From Fibrobacterota bacterium (GTDB lineage Bacteria > Fibrobacterota > Fibrobacteria > UBA11236), in contig JAQBPN010000076.1 of the NCBI GenBank assembly GCA_028287505.1, forward strand, positions 145,250 to 209,249: 64,000 nucleotides of DNA. Direction: 5' to 3'. A program made the position numbers and the translations under genes. The notes under the pieces are model-generated. The model made no database searches. It was not told where the DNA came from and worked only from the letters and a program-made list of their open reading frames with translations. Of this stretch, positions 1-8,140 are shown piece by piece (the first letter of the stretch is position 1; each line of letters opens with the position of its first letter).

Positions 1-88
1 GGAATGCCTCGTCGGCGGGAAGATGCGCCCTTTCGCCGGGAGCATGCAATGGGGCGTAGAACCAGCTTTCCTCGAACGGTTTTTCCAA
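1..88 (-). CDS. possible 5' end of a protein running off the window edge
   Basis: Five bases after the stop of the small membrane protein at 94-408, a TTG codon at 88-86 (minus strand) opens a frame with no stop to the window edge. It reads LEKPFEESWFYAPLHAP and onward for 29 codons. The aromatic, charged composition looks protein-like and the spacing fits a third gene of the same minus-strand operon. No clear Shine-Dalgarno sequence is visible and 29 codons are too few to identify a family. In GC-rich DNA an open frame of this length can occur by chance. Confidence 0.3.
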   Translation of the reverse strand, partial: MEKPFEESWFYAPLHAPGERAHLPADEAF

Positions 89-93
89 GGGAA

Positions 94-408
94 TCAGCCC
101 AGCTTCGATTTGAGGATCTGGAACAGTCCCAGATCGCGTCCGGTCACCAGCAGGAAATAACCCTGCAGCCCGGCGAAAGCCAGGGTGAGCAGCAGGTTGA
201 GCAGGTTGGCGCCCAGCTTGGAGTCGCTCCGGAAAACCAGGGACATGCCGAGCACGATGGCCGTCAGGCTGGAGATCAGGGTCCCGGCGCACGTGGAGAT
301 CACGATCGCTTGATCATCCCAGAGGAACGGGTTCCGGAAATGGATCCACAGGGTGGCCGCGGCCAGTACGAGATTGGCCGATTGCAGGAGCAGGAAGGTC
401 AGGGGCAT
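94..408 (-). CDS. small integral membrane protein, unknown function
   Basis: A 104-residue, very hydrophobic protein. About three or four membrane segments are visible: residues 2-20, 35-60 and 65-88, with a short basic tail ending KSKLG. It begins one base after the stop of the radical SAM gene, so the two are almost certainly co-transcribed and translationally coupled. I recognise no family motif. The coupling suggests a membrane accessory to the radical SAM protein, but that is context only. Confidence 0.65.
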   Translation of the reverse strand: MPLTFLLLQSANLVLAAATLWIHFRNPFLWDDQAIVISTCAGTLISSLTAIVLGMSLVFRSDSKLGANLLNLLLTLAFAGLQGYFLLVTGRDLGLFQILKSKLG

Positions 409-409
409 G

Positions 410-1306
410 TCAGGTTTCCACTCCGTATACCCTTGCGGGCAGGCCGACTCCGGTTTCGATGCGCTCGCGCAGGTCCTGCAGGAACCCGCCGGTTACCGGG
501 GTGCAGGTGGATTGCGCCGGCTTCCTGGCCAGGGTATGCAATTGCACTTCGCGGATTTCGCCGCCCGCGGCCTTGATGCGCCGCAGCCGATCCAGGTAGG
601 CGTCCCGCTCGGCTTGGGGCGGCGTCACGCCGTCCAGGCTGCAGAACAGGGATTGGATTTTGTAAGGATGTTCCTGGCCCAAGCGGATCAGGTTCGCCTC
701 GATTCTATCCAGGCTCACCCTGGAAATGTTGACTTTCTGATACCACTCTTCGGTGCCGGCATCCAGTTTGGCCCAGACCTCCCCGTTCCGGGACAGGAGA
801 TGGGAAATCCCTTCCAGGACGTTCTTGCGATCGAGCAGGGTGGAATTGGTGATGAGGACGAGCTGGAAATCCAGTTCCGGGCGCGTAGCCTGGAGGGATG
901 CGAGCATGGTACACACCTCCGCGAACTCGGGAACCATGGTCGGCTCTCCGTCCCCGCTCACGGCGATATCCTTGAGCCGTTTGTCCGCATCGGGAACGGC
1001 GGCGAACCGTTCCAGGCGGCAGACTCCGTCGGCGTCGAAGGTGGCCAGCAGCTTTTCCAGTTCCGCGCGGATGGCCGGCACCGAGATCGCCTGCTTGGGC
1101 TTGGGCACGGTCCTGTCCACCTGGCAATAAGGGCAATCGAAGTTGCAGAATTTGTCGAGGTTGAGATTGACGCCGATGGAAACGCCCCCGGAACGCCGGG
1201 ATACCACGGGATAGACGTAGACGAAGTCCGCGAAGTCACGGGGATGGTGGGACTGCTCCCTTTTCAGATCCGGATTGCGTGGAGGCATATCAGGACAAAT
1301 TAGCAT
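410..1306 (-). CDS. radical SAM protein (COG0731-like)
   Basis: A 298-residue radical SAM enzyme. The 4Fe-4S/SAM motif is CNFDCPYC (CxxxCxxC) near residue 55, preceded by VNLNLDKF. A SAM-binding GDGEPT segment follows near residue 120 and LVLITNSTLL near residue 150. The arrangement resembles the COG0731 group, which includes wyosine-type tRNA enzymes and uncharacterised bacterial proteins, so the substrate cannot be named. The start at 1306 has AGGCGG about seven bases upstream; an in-frame ATG at 1288 has no such site. It is coupled to the small membrane protein downstream. Confidence 0.85.
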   Translation of the reverse strand: MLICPDMPPRNPDLKREQSHHPRDFADFVYVYPVVSRRSGGVSIGVNLNLDKFCNFDCPYCQVDRTVPKPKQAISVPAIRAELEKLLATFDADGVCRLERFAAVPDADKRLKDIAVSGDGEPTMVPEFAEVCTMLASLQATRPELDFQLVLITNSTLLDRKNVLEGISHLLSRNGEVWAKLDAGTEEWYQKVNISRVSLDRIEANLIRLGQEHPYKIQSLFCSLDGVTPPQAERDAYLDRLRRIKAAGGEIREVQLHTLARKPAQSTCTPVTGGFLQDLRERIETGVGLPARVYGVET

Positions 1307-1339
1307 TTGCGGTCCGCCTGGACCGGAGAGTCGGCGCTT

Positions 1340-3460
1340 TCAGGCGTCCAGCACCTTGCGGATTTGCCGAACCAGGGATTTGGGCATGAAGGGCTTTTCC
1401 AGGAAGCTCACGGGAAGCCCGTTGGCTTGCGCGTCGGGGAAATCCTCCCGGCCGAATCCGGACATGAAAACCGCCTTCATCCCGGGATGGGCCGTGAGCA
1501 GTTTTTCCACCAGCCGGCGTCCGCCCAGCTTGGGCATTTGCAGATCGGTCAGGACCAGATTGATGGGTTCGTTGCTGGCCGCGGTGACTTCCAGGGCCTG
1601 CTCCCCATCCTTCGCCTCCAGCACCGAATAGCCGTCGGCCTTGAGGATGCTGGAAAGCAGAAAGCGGACATCGTCGTCATCTTCCACCAGCAGGATGGTT
1701 TCCACGCCGGACTTGATTTCGGCCTGGGCGATGGGGGCGGCAGGGGCCGCCACCGCGGGTTCATTGAGCCGGGGAAACAGGAGGTTGATGGCGGTTCCTT
1801 TTCCGGGACTGGATTCCACCTGGATGTCCCCGCCCGCCGATTTCACAATCCCGTAAACGGTGGAAAGTCCCAGGCCCGCGCCTTTGCCGATGGGTTTGGT
1901 GGTGAAGAAGGGCTCGAACAGGCGCGCTTTGATCTCATCGCCCATGCCGATGCCGGTGTCGCGGACGCTCAGGATTACATGCCCGGTCGCCCCGGCATCC
2001 GAATGGAATGCCGGGCGCCAATCCTGGCCCGAAGCCTCGCTGGTCGATACCGTCAGCTTGCCTCCCCTGGGCATGGCGTCGCGGGAGTTGGCGATGAGAA
2101 TGGAGATCACCCTTTCGATCTGGTTGATGTCGGCGAGCACCGGCGCCAACTGCGGATCCAGATCGAGGATCAATTCGATGTTCTCGTCCATCAAACCGGT
2201 GAGGCCCGGGAGCTGTCGGGAAATGACGGAATTGAGATCGAGGTTGCGGGGAGAAACCGTTTGCTGCCGGCTGATGGAGAGCAACTGCCTGGTCAACGCG
2301 GCCGCCTTGTCCACCGACCCCAGAATGCCCTGCGCGTGCGCGACCAGGGGACTTTTCGATCCGAGCGCCTGGCTCAGAAGATCGGCATGCCCGTTGATCG
2401 TGGTCAAAAGGTTGTTGAAATCGTGGGCGATGCCTCCGGCCAGGCGGCCTACAGCCTCCATCTTCTGGGTCTGGAGCACGCGCTGCTCCAGGTTTTTCCG
2501 CTGGGTGATGTCGCGCGCGATTCCCCAGATGCCGCCCGGTCGATCATCCTGGATGGCCGGGGCGCACCCGCATTCCACCACGATTTCCCCTCCCGGCTTG
2601 GCGCGCAGACGCATTTCCTGGGGCGGAAAGAATTCCCCGCGCAGGACTTTGCGGAACGCTTCCCAGGCGGGAACGGCGTCGGCGGGATTCAGGAGTTCGG
2701 CAAAGGGCCGGTAGAGCCACTCCCGGGAGGACCATCCCGTGGACTTTTCGAAAGCCGGGTTGAGGGAGGTGATGATGCCTTCGCGCGACAAGGTGAAGAT
2801 GATGTCCTGGGATTTCTCGACCAGGTTGCGGTAACGGCGTTCGGAACGGCGGAATACTTCTTCCGCGCGTTTACGATCGGTCACGTCCCGGAGGATCCTC
2901 ACCACGCCCATGACGTGGCCGTTGCTTTCGCGTATCAATGCCGACTTGGCTTCCACCGGCGTCCTATCCCCGTCGCGGGCCACCACGTCCGCATCCATCG
3001 GGTTGGCGGCGGAATGGGAGGGCGCGTAGGCATCGCGGTCTTCGGCCGCGTCCGGCGCGCGACGCTCGATGCGGAGAACGTCTCCCAGCGGCCGCCCGCA
3101 GGCCTCGCCCAGGGACCAGCCGGTCAGGGCTTCCGCTTGTGGATTCAGAAAAGTGATGCGGCCTTTTTCGTCGCTCGCCACCACGGCATCGCCGATGCTG
3201 CGCAAGGTGGTGAAAAACCATTCCTGGCTTTCCTGCAATTTGGTTTCCATCGCATGTTGTTGGAGGGCCGTTTCGATGGCGCCGCGGAGTTTTTTCTCGT
3301 GGATGGCCAAGGCGGTGTCTCCGTCCGGAATCCCTCCGCCGGGCCCGGCTTCCGCCGTGTCGATTGCGCTGACGCGATACCCCAAATCCCTCAGGCGGGC
3401 TTGTAAATCGCGGGCCGCCGCGCTTTCATCTTCGACCACCAGGATGCGGGGATTGCCCAT
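1340..3460 (-). CDS. hybrid sensor histidine kinase with truncated N-terminal receiver
   Basis: A 706-residue cytoplasmic sensor kinase with no membrane segment. Order: a receiver-like start (residues 5-38, ILVVEDES), two PAS domains (about 78-200 and 210-325), a HisKA domain with phospho-His 346 in GIAHDFNNLL, an HATPase_c domain (DTGIGM, GAGLGLSTVYGIV), and a C-terminal receiver (LLVEDDDD, phospho-Asp 639 in TDLQMP, Lys in EKPF). The N-terminal receiver stops after about 38 residues and joins directly to the helix that normally follows a whole receiver (ETALQQHAMETKLQES), so its phospho-acceptor is missing. I chose ATG 3460 (MGNPRIL) over TTG 3475 because GGGAGG lies seven bases upstream of it. 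No cognate regulator is adjacent. Confidence 0.93.
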   Translation of the reverse strand: MGNPRILVVEDESAAARDLQARLRDLGYRVSAIDTAEAGPGGGIPDGDTALAIHEKKLRGAIETALQQHAMETKLQESQEWFFTTLRSIGDAVVASDEKGRITFLNPQAEALTGWSLGEACGRPLGDVLRIERRAPDAAEDRDAYAPSHSAANPMDADVVARDGDRTPVEAKSALIRESNGHVMGVVRILRDVTDRKRAEEVFRRSERRYRNLVEKSQDIIFTLSREGIITSLNPAFEKSTGWSSREWLYRPFAELLNPADAVPAWEAFRKVLRGEFFPPQEMRLRAKPGGEIVVECGCAPAIQDDRPGGIWGIARDITQRKNLEQRVLQTQKMEAVGRLAGGIAHDFNNLLTTINGHADLLSQALGSKSPLVAHAQGILGSVDKAAALTRQLLSISRQQTVSPRNLDLNSVISRQLPGLTGLMDENIELILDLDPQLAPVLADINQIERVISILIANSRDAMPRGGKLTVSTSEASGQDWRPAFHSDAGATGHVILSVRDTGIGMGDEIKARLFEPFFTTKPIGKGAGLGLSTVYGIVKSAGGDIQVESSPGKGTAINLLFPRLNEPAVAAPAAPIAQAEIKSGVETILLVEDDDDVRFLLSSILKADGYSVLEAKDGEQALEVTAASNEPINLVLTDLQMPKLGGRRLVEKLLTAHPGMKAVFMSGFGREDFPDAQANGLPVSFLEKPFMPKSLVRQIRKVLDA

Positions 3461-3936
3461 TCGATTGCCTCCCAAGGCTTAAGGCGTTCCCACATTTTAC
3501 TCCCCCATGACGGAGTGAAGCAATCCTTGGATATTTTTTGGGAGTCGGAACTTCCATCTTTACCTTTTTTTGGGAAAATTGCCTTCAATCAGGGAATTCT
3601 TCGTTCTCGGAGGGAAAACGGAAAGGCTCAAAATATTTTCAAAATCATCCGCCCAAATATCGTTTTCTGACATACCTTTTACGGGTGGTGGCATAGGCGG
3701 GGCCAAAATGGCCCCCGAGGTTTTCAACGATCGCCCGGTTGGCGGGAAACTTGAGAACTAGATTGCTACTCGTTCGTGGGGGCGAGCGTCAGGTTTGGGG
3801 GGGTAGGAGCATCGCTGCTTCAACTTTATTCAATTCCCTCTACTCTTGAAAGGTGGATGGTTTGGGTATTTCAATCAACAAAAACAAGCTTGATTGTCCG
3901 TCTAGGGGCGTCATGGGTCATTCGTGTGGGAGAGAT
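3461..3936. other. long divergent intergenic region upstream of the DUF1080/barrel cluster
   Basis: 476 bases between divergent genes, visibly richer in A and T than its surroundings. No open frame here looks like a protein. It contains a perfect 7-bp hairpin GGGGCCA-AAA-TGGCCCC at 3699-3715, G-runs near 3798-3803, and a weak TTGAAA (3846-3851) with TATTTC (3867-3872) promoter-like pair. The length leaves room for a long regulated leader for the cluster that starts at 3937. I cannot place the transcription start. Confidence 0.5.
3494..3523 (-). promoter_or_regulatory. candidate promoter of the hybrid histidine kinase
   Basis: On the minus strand, TTGCTT (3523-3518), an 18-base spacer and TAAAAT (3499-3494) lie about 35 bases upstream of the kinase start. 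An inverted repeat ACTCC/GGAGT (3499-3503 and 3512-3516) sits in the spacer and could be an operator. The same TTGCTT hexamer is seen upstream of hisC. Confidence 0.4.
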
Positions 3937-5172
3937 ATGGAATCAAATATGTCGTGGATGAAATACGCCGTAAAGGCGATGATGGTGGTTGGAACGATAT
4001 CGGCCATTTCCGTCTGGGCCCAGCCCACACCGGCCCCTACTACAGGCGATCTTCCCTGTAAGGATGAAGTCGACATCGTCCCGACCGATACGGTCAACTC
4101 CGGCGGCGGCGTCGATGCGGACGGGTACTTCCCCATGTTCGACGGAACATTCAAGGGTTGGTTCCAGAGCTGCAAGACCGGCCATTCCAACGGAAGCACC
4201 GTCGGCGCGATTTTCCGCCTCGGCACGGCCGATGGCAAGCCGGCCATCTATTCGACCCAGCGCGGTACCAATACCGGCGGTTTGATGATGACCAACAAGA
4301 CCTTCACCAACTACGAGATCCAGCTGGAAACCTGGCCGGATTACGGCAATGATGCCGGTTTGTTCAATCGCACGCCCATCACGGGCCGCTGCTTCCAGAC
4401 CGTGCTCGACTATATCGGTAGCGCCGCGGTAGGCGGTACCTGGGGCGAGGGCGGCTTTCCCAGCCGCGATTTCCGTCCCTACGCGTTCGCCGGTGACGAA
4501 AAGACCATTTCCATCCCGGGTCTGCCGGGCGGAAACGAACTCAACAATTGGACGACCATCACCTCCAAGCTCAACCCCACCAGCTTCGGCTGCCCGGCTT
4601 CCGGTTGCACCCAGACCGAATGGCGCAATCTCTGGGACATGGACGGATGGAACGACATCAAAGTCCAGTTCTACGGCGGTTCCGCAGCGGGAACGGGAAA
4701 CGTGCATATGAAGTTCTGGTTCAAGAAGATGGCGTCCACCACCTGGGTTCCCGTCATCCAGGACACCACCTTCAATCAGACCACGGTTCCCCCCGGCTTC
4801 ATCGGCCTCCAGGTCCACGGCGGCGGTCGTTTCGGCGGCGCCAAGGGTACCTGGTACCGTAACATCCGTTGGAAGCCCCTCGACGACAAGGGCAATGTGA
4901 TTCCCCAGAAGCCCTTGGTTCCGACTGCGGTGTCCGCGGTGGATCGGGTGAAGTTCCACTTCTCCGCGAGCGCTTCCGTTCTTACCGGCAACATCGATCA
5001 GAACTATACGATCACCGTCAAGGATGCGAAGGGAAAGAATCTCGAATCCTTTTCCGGCACTCCCGGAAAGGTCAACCATGCGTTCGCCACGAACGTGCGT
5101 GGAATCCTCTTCCTGAGCATCAAGACCGCACGCAGCGTTGAATCCTTCAGCGTAGTGCGCGCTTCCAACTAA
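3937..5172 (+). CDS. secreted DUF1080 (3-keto-disaccharide hydrolase-type) protein, block 1
   Basis: A 411-residue exported protein. Residues 1-28 form a signal peptide (MSWMKYAVKAMMVVG, cut near VWA-QP). Residues 60-310 match the DUF1080 jelly-roll fold: FDGTFKGW at the start, GNDAGLFNRT and QTVLDY in the middle, and GFIGLQVHGG plus WYRNIRW at the end. The last 75 residues (YTITVKDAKGKNLESF to SFSVVRASN) form a small beta domain like type IX sorting domains. Known DUF1080 enzymes cleave 3-keto-glycosides, often beside oxidoreductases; no Gfo/Idh partner is next door. ATG 3937 follows GGGAGAG closely; ATG 3949 is the alternative. It heads a block of three barrels and is paralogous to the protein at 9763-10893. 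Confidence 0.85.
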   Translation: MESNMSWMKYAVKAMMVVGTISAISVWAQPTPAPTTGDLPCKDEVDIVPTDTVNSGGGVDADGYFPMFDGTFKGWFQSCKTGHSNGSTVGAIFRLGTADGKPAIYSTQRGTNTGGLMMTNKTFTNYEIQLETWPDYGNDAGLFNRTPITGRCFQTVLDYIGSAAVGGTWGEGGFPSRDFRPYAFAGDEKTISIPGLPGGNELNNWTTITSKLNPTSFGCPASGCTQTEWRNLWDMDGWNDIKVQFYGGSAAGTGNVHMKFWFKKMASTTWVPVIQDTTFNQTTVPPGFIGLQVHGGGRFGGAKGTWYRNIRWKPLDDKGNVIPQKPLVPTAVSAVDRVKFHFSASASVLTGNIDQNYTITVKDAKGKNLESFSGTPGKVNHAFATNVRGILFLSIKTARSVESFSVVRASN

Positions 5173-5184
5173 ATCGCTTGTCCA

Positions 5185-5230
5185 TCGTCGCCGTTCCACT
5201 TAGGGAACGGCGGCGACGGCATTTCCTTTC
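5185..5230 (+). terminator. hairpin after the first DUF1080 gene (attenuator or terminator)
   Basis: Left arm 5185-5197, loop ACTTAG 5198-5203 and right arm 5204-5216 give a 13-bp stem with one G-T pair, followed by ATTTCCTTTC. It sits 12 bases after the DUF1080 stop and about 90 bases before the first barrel. It could stabilise the upstream mRNA or set the DUF1080-to-barrel ratio. The pyrimidine tract is imperfect, so full termination is uncertain. Confidence 0.55.
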
Positions 5231-5318
5231 AAACAAAGATCATTTTTCTAAACTTACGCAAAAGCGTGACGCTTGTGATACTTGTTCAATCCTATCCCTT
5301 TTGGAAAAGTTGACCCAC

Positions 5319-6764
5319 ATGAGATTAATCCCCTGGTCGGTCTCAATACTCGCTCCGCTCCTGGTATTCGGAGAGACCAAATTCACATTCCACGGAAAAG
5401 CGTGGATGGACTACGGCAGGATCATGAATGCCGAAGACACCATCGTGAACACCCTGAATCCCGAGATCACCCTGAACTATAACGGCAACGCGCTCCAGAG
5501 CGTGGGCGGGCAAATCACCGTGCTCGCGGATCTGAGCGACCATCTGGAAGCCGGGTTGGGGTATGGAGCCGCCAAGGGCAGTCACTCCCTGGGCAACGGA
5601 CCGAGCGAGTATCTGACCATTTCCCTTTTCGAGAACTTCGTGACCCAGTCCCGGTTGACCTGGTACATGGGTGATAAAGCGGCTCCCGGCCTGAGCGTAA
5701 CCGTGGGCGGCTTTCCCTACATCTACAACAAGGACGTCAAGAACCTGGGGCTGTACCTGCTCCGGGGACCCGTCTACCCGGGAGCCCTGATGGGCGGCTT
5801 CGGCGAGTACAGCGCCGACTCCACCAAGGCCAATATGCTGGGCATCAAGGTGCATCATGCCATCGGCGAATTCAGCCAGGACCTGATCCTCAACAACGAA
5901 CGCGAAATCCCTCCCACGCTCGATTGGAGCTTGGCCTACCTGGCCAAGTACAAGATGGGCGCGCTGGAACTGGGTGGCGGCGTGAACTTCTACCGCCTCA
6001 TTCCGTACAACTCCATCCTGGAAACTCCGGGCAAGGACACCAGTCTCGTGAACGGTTCGCTCCGCAAGCATTATATCGAAATCGATTCCACCAACCCGGC
6101 GGCCAAGGACACCACCTTCTTCTCCAATCAGGGGACCAAGGTGGTGGGAACGATGAGCCTGGACTTGAAGCAACTGTTCGGCGTATCCTCCGAATCCATG
6201 AATCCGGACGACATGAAGATCTATGCGGAAGCGGGCATCATCGGTCTCAAGAATTACGGCACGGTCTACGCGAAGATGTCCGAACGCATCCCCGTCATGG
6301 TCGGCTTCAATGTCCCGACCTGGGGGCTGCTCAGCCATCTGTCCGTGGAAGTGGAATACTACGGCGCCAAGTATCGCAACGATTTGGGCGCCGTCGGGAA
6401 CAATAACGCCGTGGCGCCATGGACCCGTCAGGATCACCCGATTCCCTCTCCGAAGCCCCTCACCAATGCCGATTACAAGATCGACACCGCCGGATATTTC
6501 AAGGTGGGCGGAGATACGACCGGGGTCTACGTCCGGGGAACGGCGATGGACAAAGAGAATCTGACCATGGACGATCTCAAATGGTCCGTCTACATCGACA
6601 AAGTCGTCGCAAGGCATATCCAATTCGTGGCCCAGGTCGCCAATGACCACTACCGTCCCCGGCCAATCGCTTCCGGCCTCATCAGTTCGCAAGGCGGGAC
6701 CGCCGAGGCCTTCACCTCGCCCAAGGACTGGTACATGATGTTCAGGGTGGGGTACTTCTTTTGA
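5319..6764 (+). CDS. outer-membrane beta-barrel, cluster family, block 1 position 1
   Basis: A 481-residue exported barrel. Signal peptide residues 1-19 (MRLIPWSVSILAPLLVFG), then alternating beta-strand sequence ending in RVGYFF, with the C-terminal Phe typical of outer-membrane insertion. Family hallmarks: FHGKAWMDYGR at the mature start, KNLGLYLLRGPVYPGAL in the middle, RIPVMVGFNVPTWG and LSVEVEYYGAKY later, and VANDHYRPRP near the end. It shares NGNALQS, VKVHH/LGLK-type and NERxxPPTxDWSL segments specifically with the barrel at 10901-12439. I do not recognise a named family; a porin-like role is inference. ATG 5319 was chosen for the signal peptide. The stop overlaps the next TTG start. 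Confidence 0.85.
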   Translation: MRLIPWSVSILAPLLVFGETKFTFHGKAWMDYGRIMNAEDTIVNTLNPEITLNYNGNALQSVGGQITVLADLSDHLEAGLGYGAAKGSHSLGNGPSEYLTISLFENFVTQSRLTWYMGDKAAPGLSVTVGGFPYIYNKDVKNLGLYLLRGPVYPGALMGGFGEYSADSTKANMLGIKVHHAIGEFSQDLILNNEREIPPTLDWSLAYLAKYKMGALELGGGVNFYRLIPYNSILETPGKDTSLVNGSLRKHYIEIDSTNPAAKDTTFFSNQGTKVVGTMSLDLKQLFGVSSESMNPDDMKIYAEAGIIGLKNYGTVYAKMSERIPVMVGFNVPTWGLLSHLSVEVEYYGAKYRNDLGAVGNNNAVAPWTRQDHPIPSPKPLTNADYKIDTAGYFKVGGDTTGVYVRGTAMDKENLTMDDLKWSVYIDKVVARHIQFVAQVANDHYRPRPIASGLISSQGGTAEAFTSPKDWYMMFRVGYFF

Positions 6765-8125
6765 AACGCATACAGGGAAAATCGGATACAAATATGCGAT
6801 GGAAACTCGTTATCCTGTTGACCGCCGGCCTGATGGCGGCACCGCTCCGGGCGGAGATGGACGATCTGAAGTTGGACTACCACGGCGCCGGTTGGCTGCA
6901 GACCGGCCGCGTCGAGGAAAGCTTCGCGCTGCCCAATGACGGCAACGCTTACAACAAGAATTGGGTCGGACAGTCCGGCGGCCTATTGACGGTCCATGCC
7001 ACCATCAATGAGCATTGGGACGGCGCGCTGGGCATCGGAACCGTTCTGGTCCAGTTGGCCCGCGGCGCCCGCTTGCTTTCCAACAAGTGGTACCCCTTCT
7101 GGGTGTCCTGGGTCGATGAAGCCCGTATCAGCCATACGTCCAGTCTTTTCACCGGGGACGACGAGCTGAAGCTCACGTTCGGTTCCTTCCACTACGGCTA
7201 CAATCCGGACGTCAAGAATCTCGGCCAGTACCTGTTGCACGGGTATGTCTATCCGGGAGCGCTCGAGTCCGGATTCACCGGACCCTTGGGCGTTTTCCAG
7301 GCCATCTCCGGAGCCCAGGCTTCCTACAAAATCGGCGGATTCAAGAACGATTTGAACCTCCAGGTCGAGACCGAGGAAAAGCCGCTGTACGACTTGTCCG
7401 TTTCCGATATCGTAACCTGGCGTCTGCATCCGGCGCTCGAGATCGGCGCCGGCGTGAACTTCTACCGTCTTCTTCCCGCAAACATGAAGGCGACGAATCC
7501 GGGCGATGATTGCGACCCCAACCAGCTCGGCCCCTATGCGAATGCAGCGGAGGACAATCCTTGCTTTATCGTGATCAGGAAGGATTCCACCAATGACAGC
7601 ATCCTCGAGAAGGTGAATCCTTCCCTGCAGGGCACGAAGCTCATGGGGCGATTCCATTTCGATCCGAAGGCCCTGTTCTCCTCCGGCGACGACGGGGTTC
7701 TCGGCGGCGATGATCTGGTCCTGTACGGCGAAGTGGGCCTTATCGGCGTGAAGGATTATCCCCGCTTCTACGATAAGATCGGGCGCCGGATTCCGGCCAT
7801 GATCGGCTTCAACCTTCCCGGATTCAGGTTCCTGAATTGGTCGATAGAAGCGGAATACTATGCGTCCAAGATCTCCTCGGACAATATCGCGGCCAGGAAC
7901 GGTTCGCCCATACCTATCAAGGATGATGTGCTGAACTCGAAAAGGGATGACTGGAAGTGGTCCCTGAACGCCTCCAAGGTCTTCGCCGGCCATGCCATTC
8001 TGATGGGCCAGGTAGCCAACGATCACTTGCGACTGGGCGGTAATCATGATACGGATACAGGTATAGAGGCGTTGCGGACGCCCTCGGACTGGTATTGGAC
8101 CACCAAAATCGCGTACTTTTTTTAG
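6761..8125 (+). CDS. outer-membrane beta-barrel, cluster family, block 1 position 2
   Basis: A 454-residue barrel of the same family. The signal peptide is VILLTAGLMAAPLRAEM, the mature start LDYHGAGWLQTGR, the core NPDVKNLGQYLLHGYVYPG, then RIPAMIGFNLPGF, SIEAEYYASK, VANDHLR, and the end KIAYFF. A loop near residues 245-275 carries two Cys (DDC...PCFI, 16 residues between) that only its counterpart at 12436-13878 shares. The start is TTG 6761, overlapping the previous stop as TTGA, with GGTGGGG eight bases upstream inside the preceding gene. ATG 6794 is an alternative; the identical TTGA arrangement at 12436 favours 6761. Function unknown, probably a channel or surface-binding barrel. Confidence 0.83.
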   Translation: MKRIQGKSDTNMRWKLVILLTAGLMAAPLRAEMDDLKLDYHGAGWLQTGRVEESFALPNDGNAYNKNWVGQSGGLLTVHATINEHWDGALGIGTVLVQLARGARLLSNKWYPFWVSWVDEARISHTSSLFTGDDELKLTFGSFHYGYNPDVKNLGQYLLHGYVYPGALESGFTGPLGVFQAISGAQASYKIGGFKNDLNLQVETEEKPLYDLSVSDIVTWRLHPALEIGAGVNFYRLLPANMKATNPGDDCDPNQLGPYANAAEDNPCFIVIRKDSTNDSILEKVNPSLQGTKLMGRFHFDPKALFSSGDDGVLGGDDLVLYGEVGLIGVKDYPRFYDKIGRRIPAMIGFNLPGFRFLNWSIEAEYYASKISSDNIAARNGSPIPIKDDVLNSKRDDWKWSLNASKVFAGHAILMGQVANDHLRLGGNHDTDTGIEALRTPSDWYWTTKIAYFF

Positions 8126-8140
8126 GATTCGAGGAGCGCC

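Noticed and set aside
1307..3406. Long plus-strand frame opposite the histidine kinase
   Set aside because: The kinase motifs are unmistakable on the minus strand; the other frame is a shadow.
3570..3761. 63-codon plus-strand frame in the large intergenic gap
   Set aside because: No ribosome site, no family resemblance, and it crosses a perfect hairpin.
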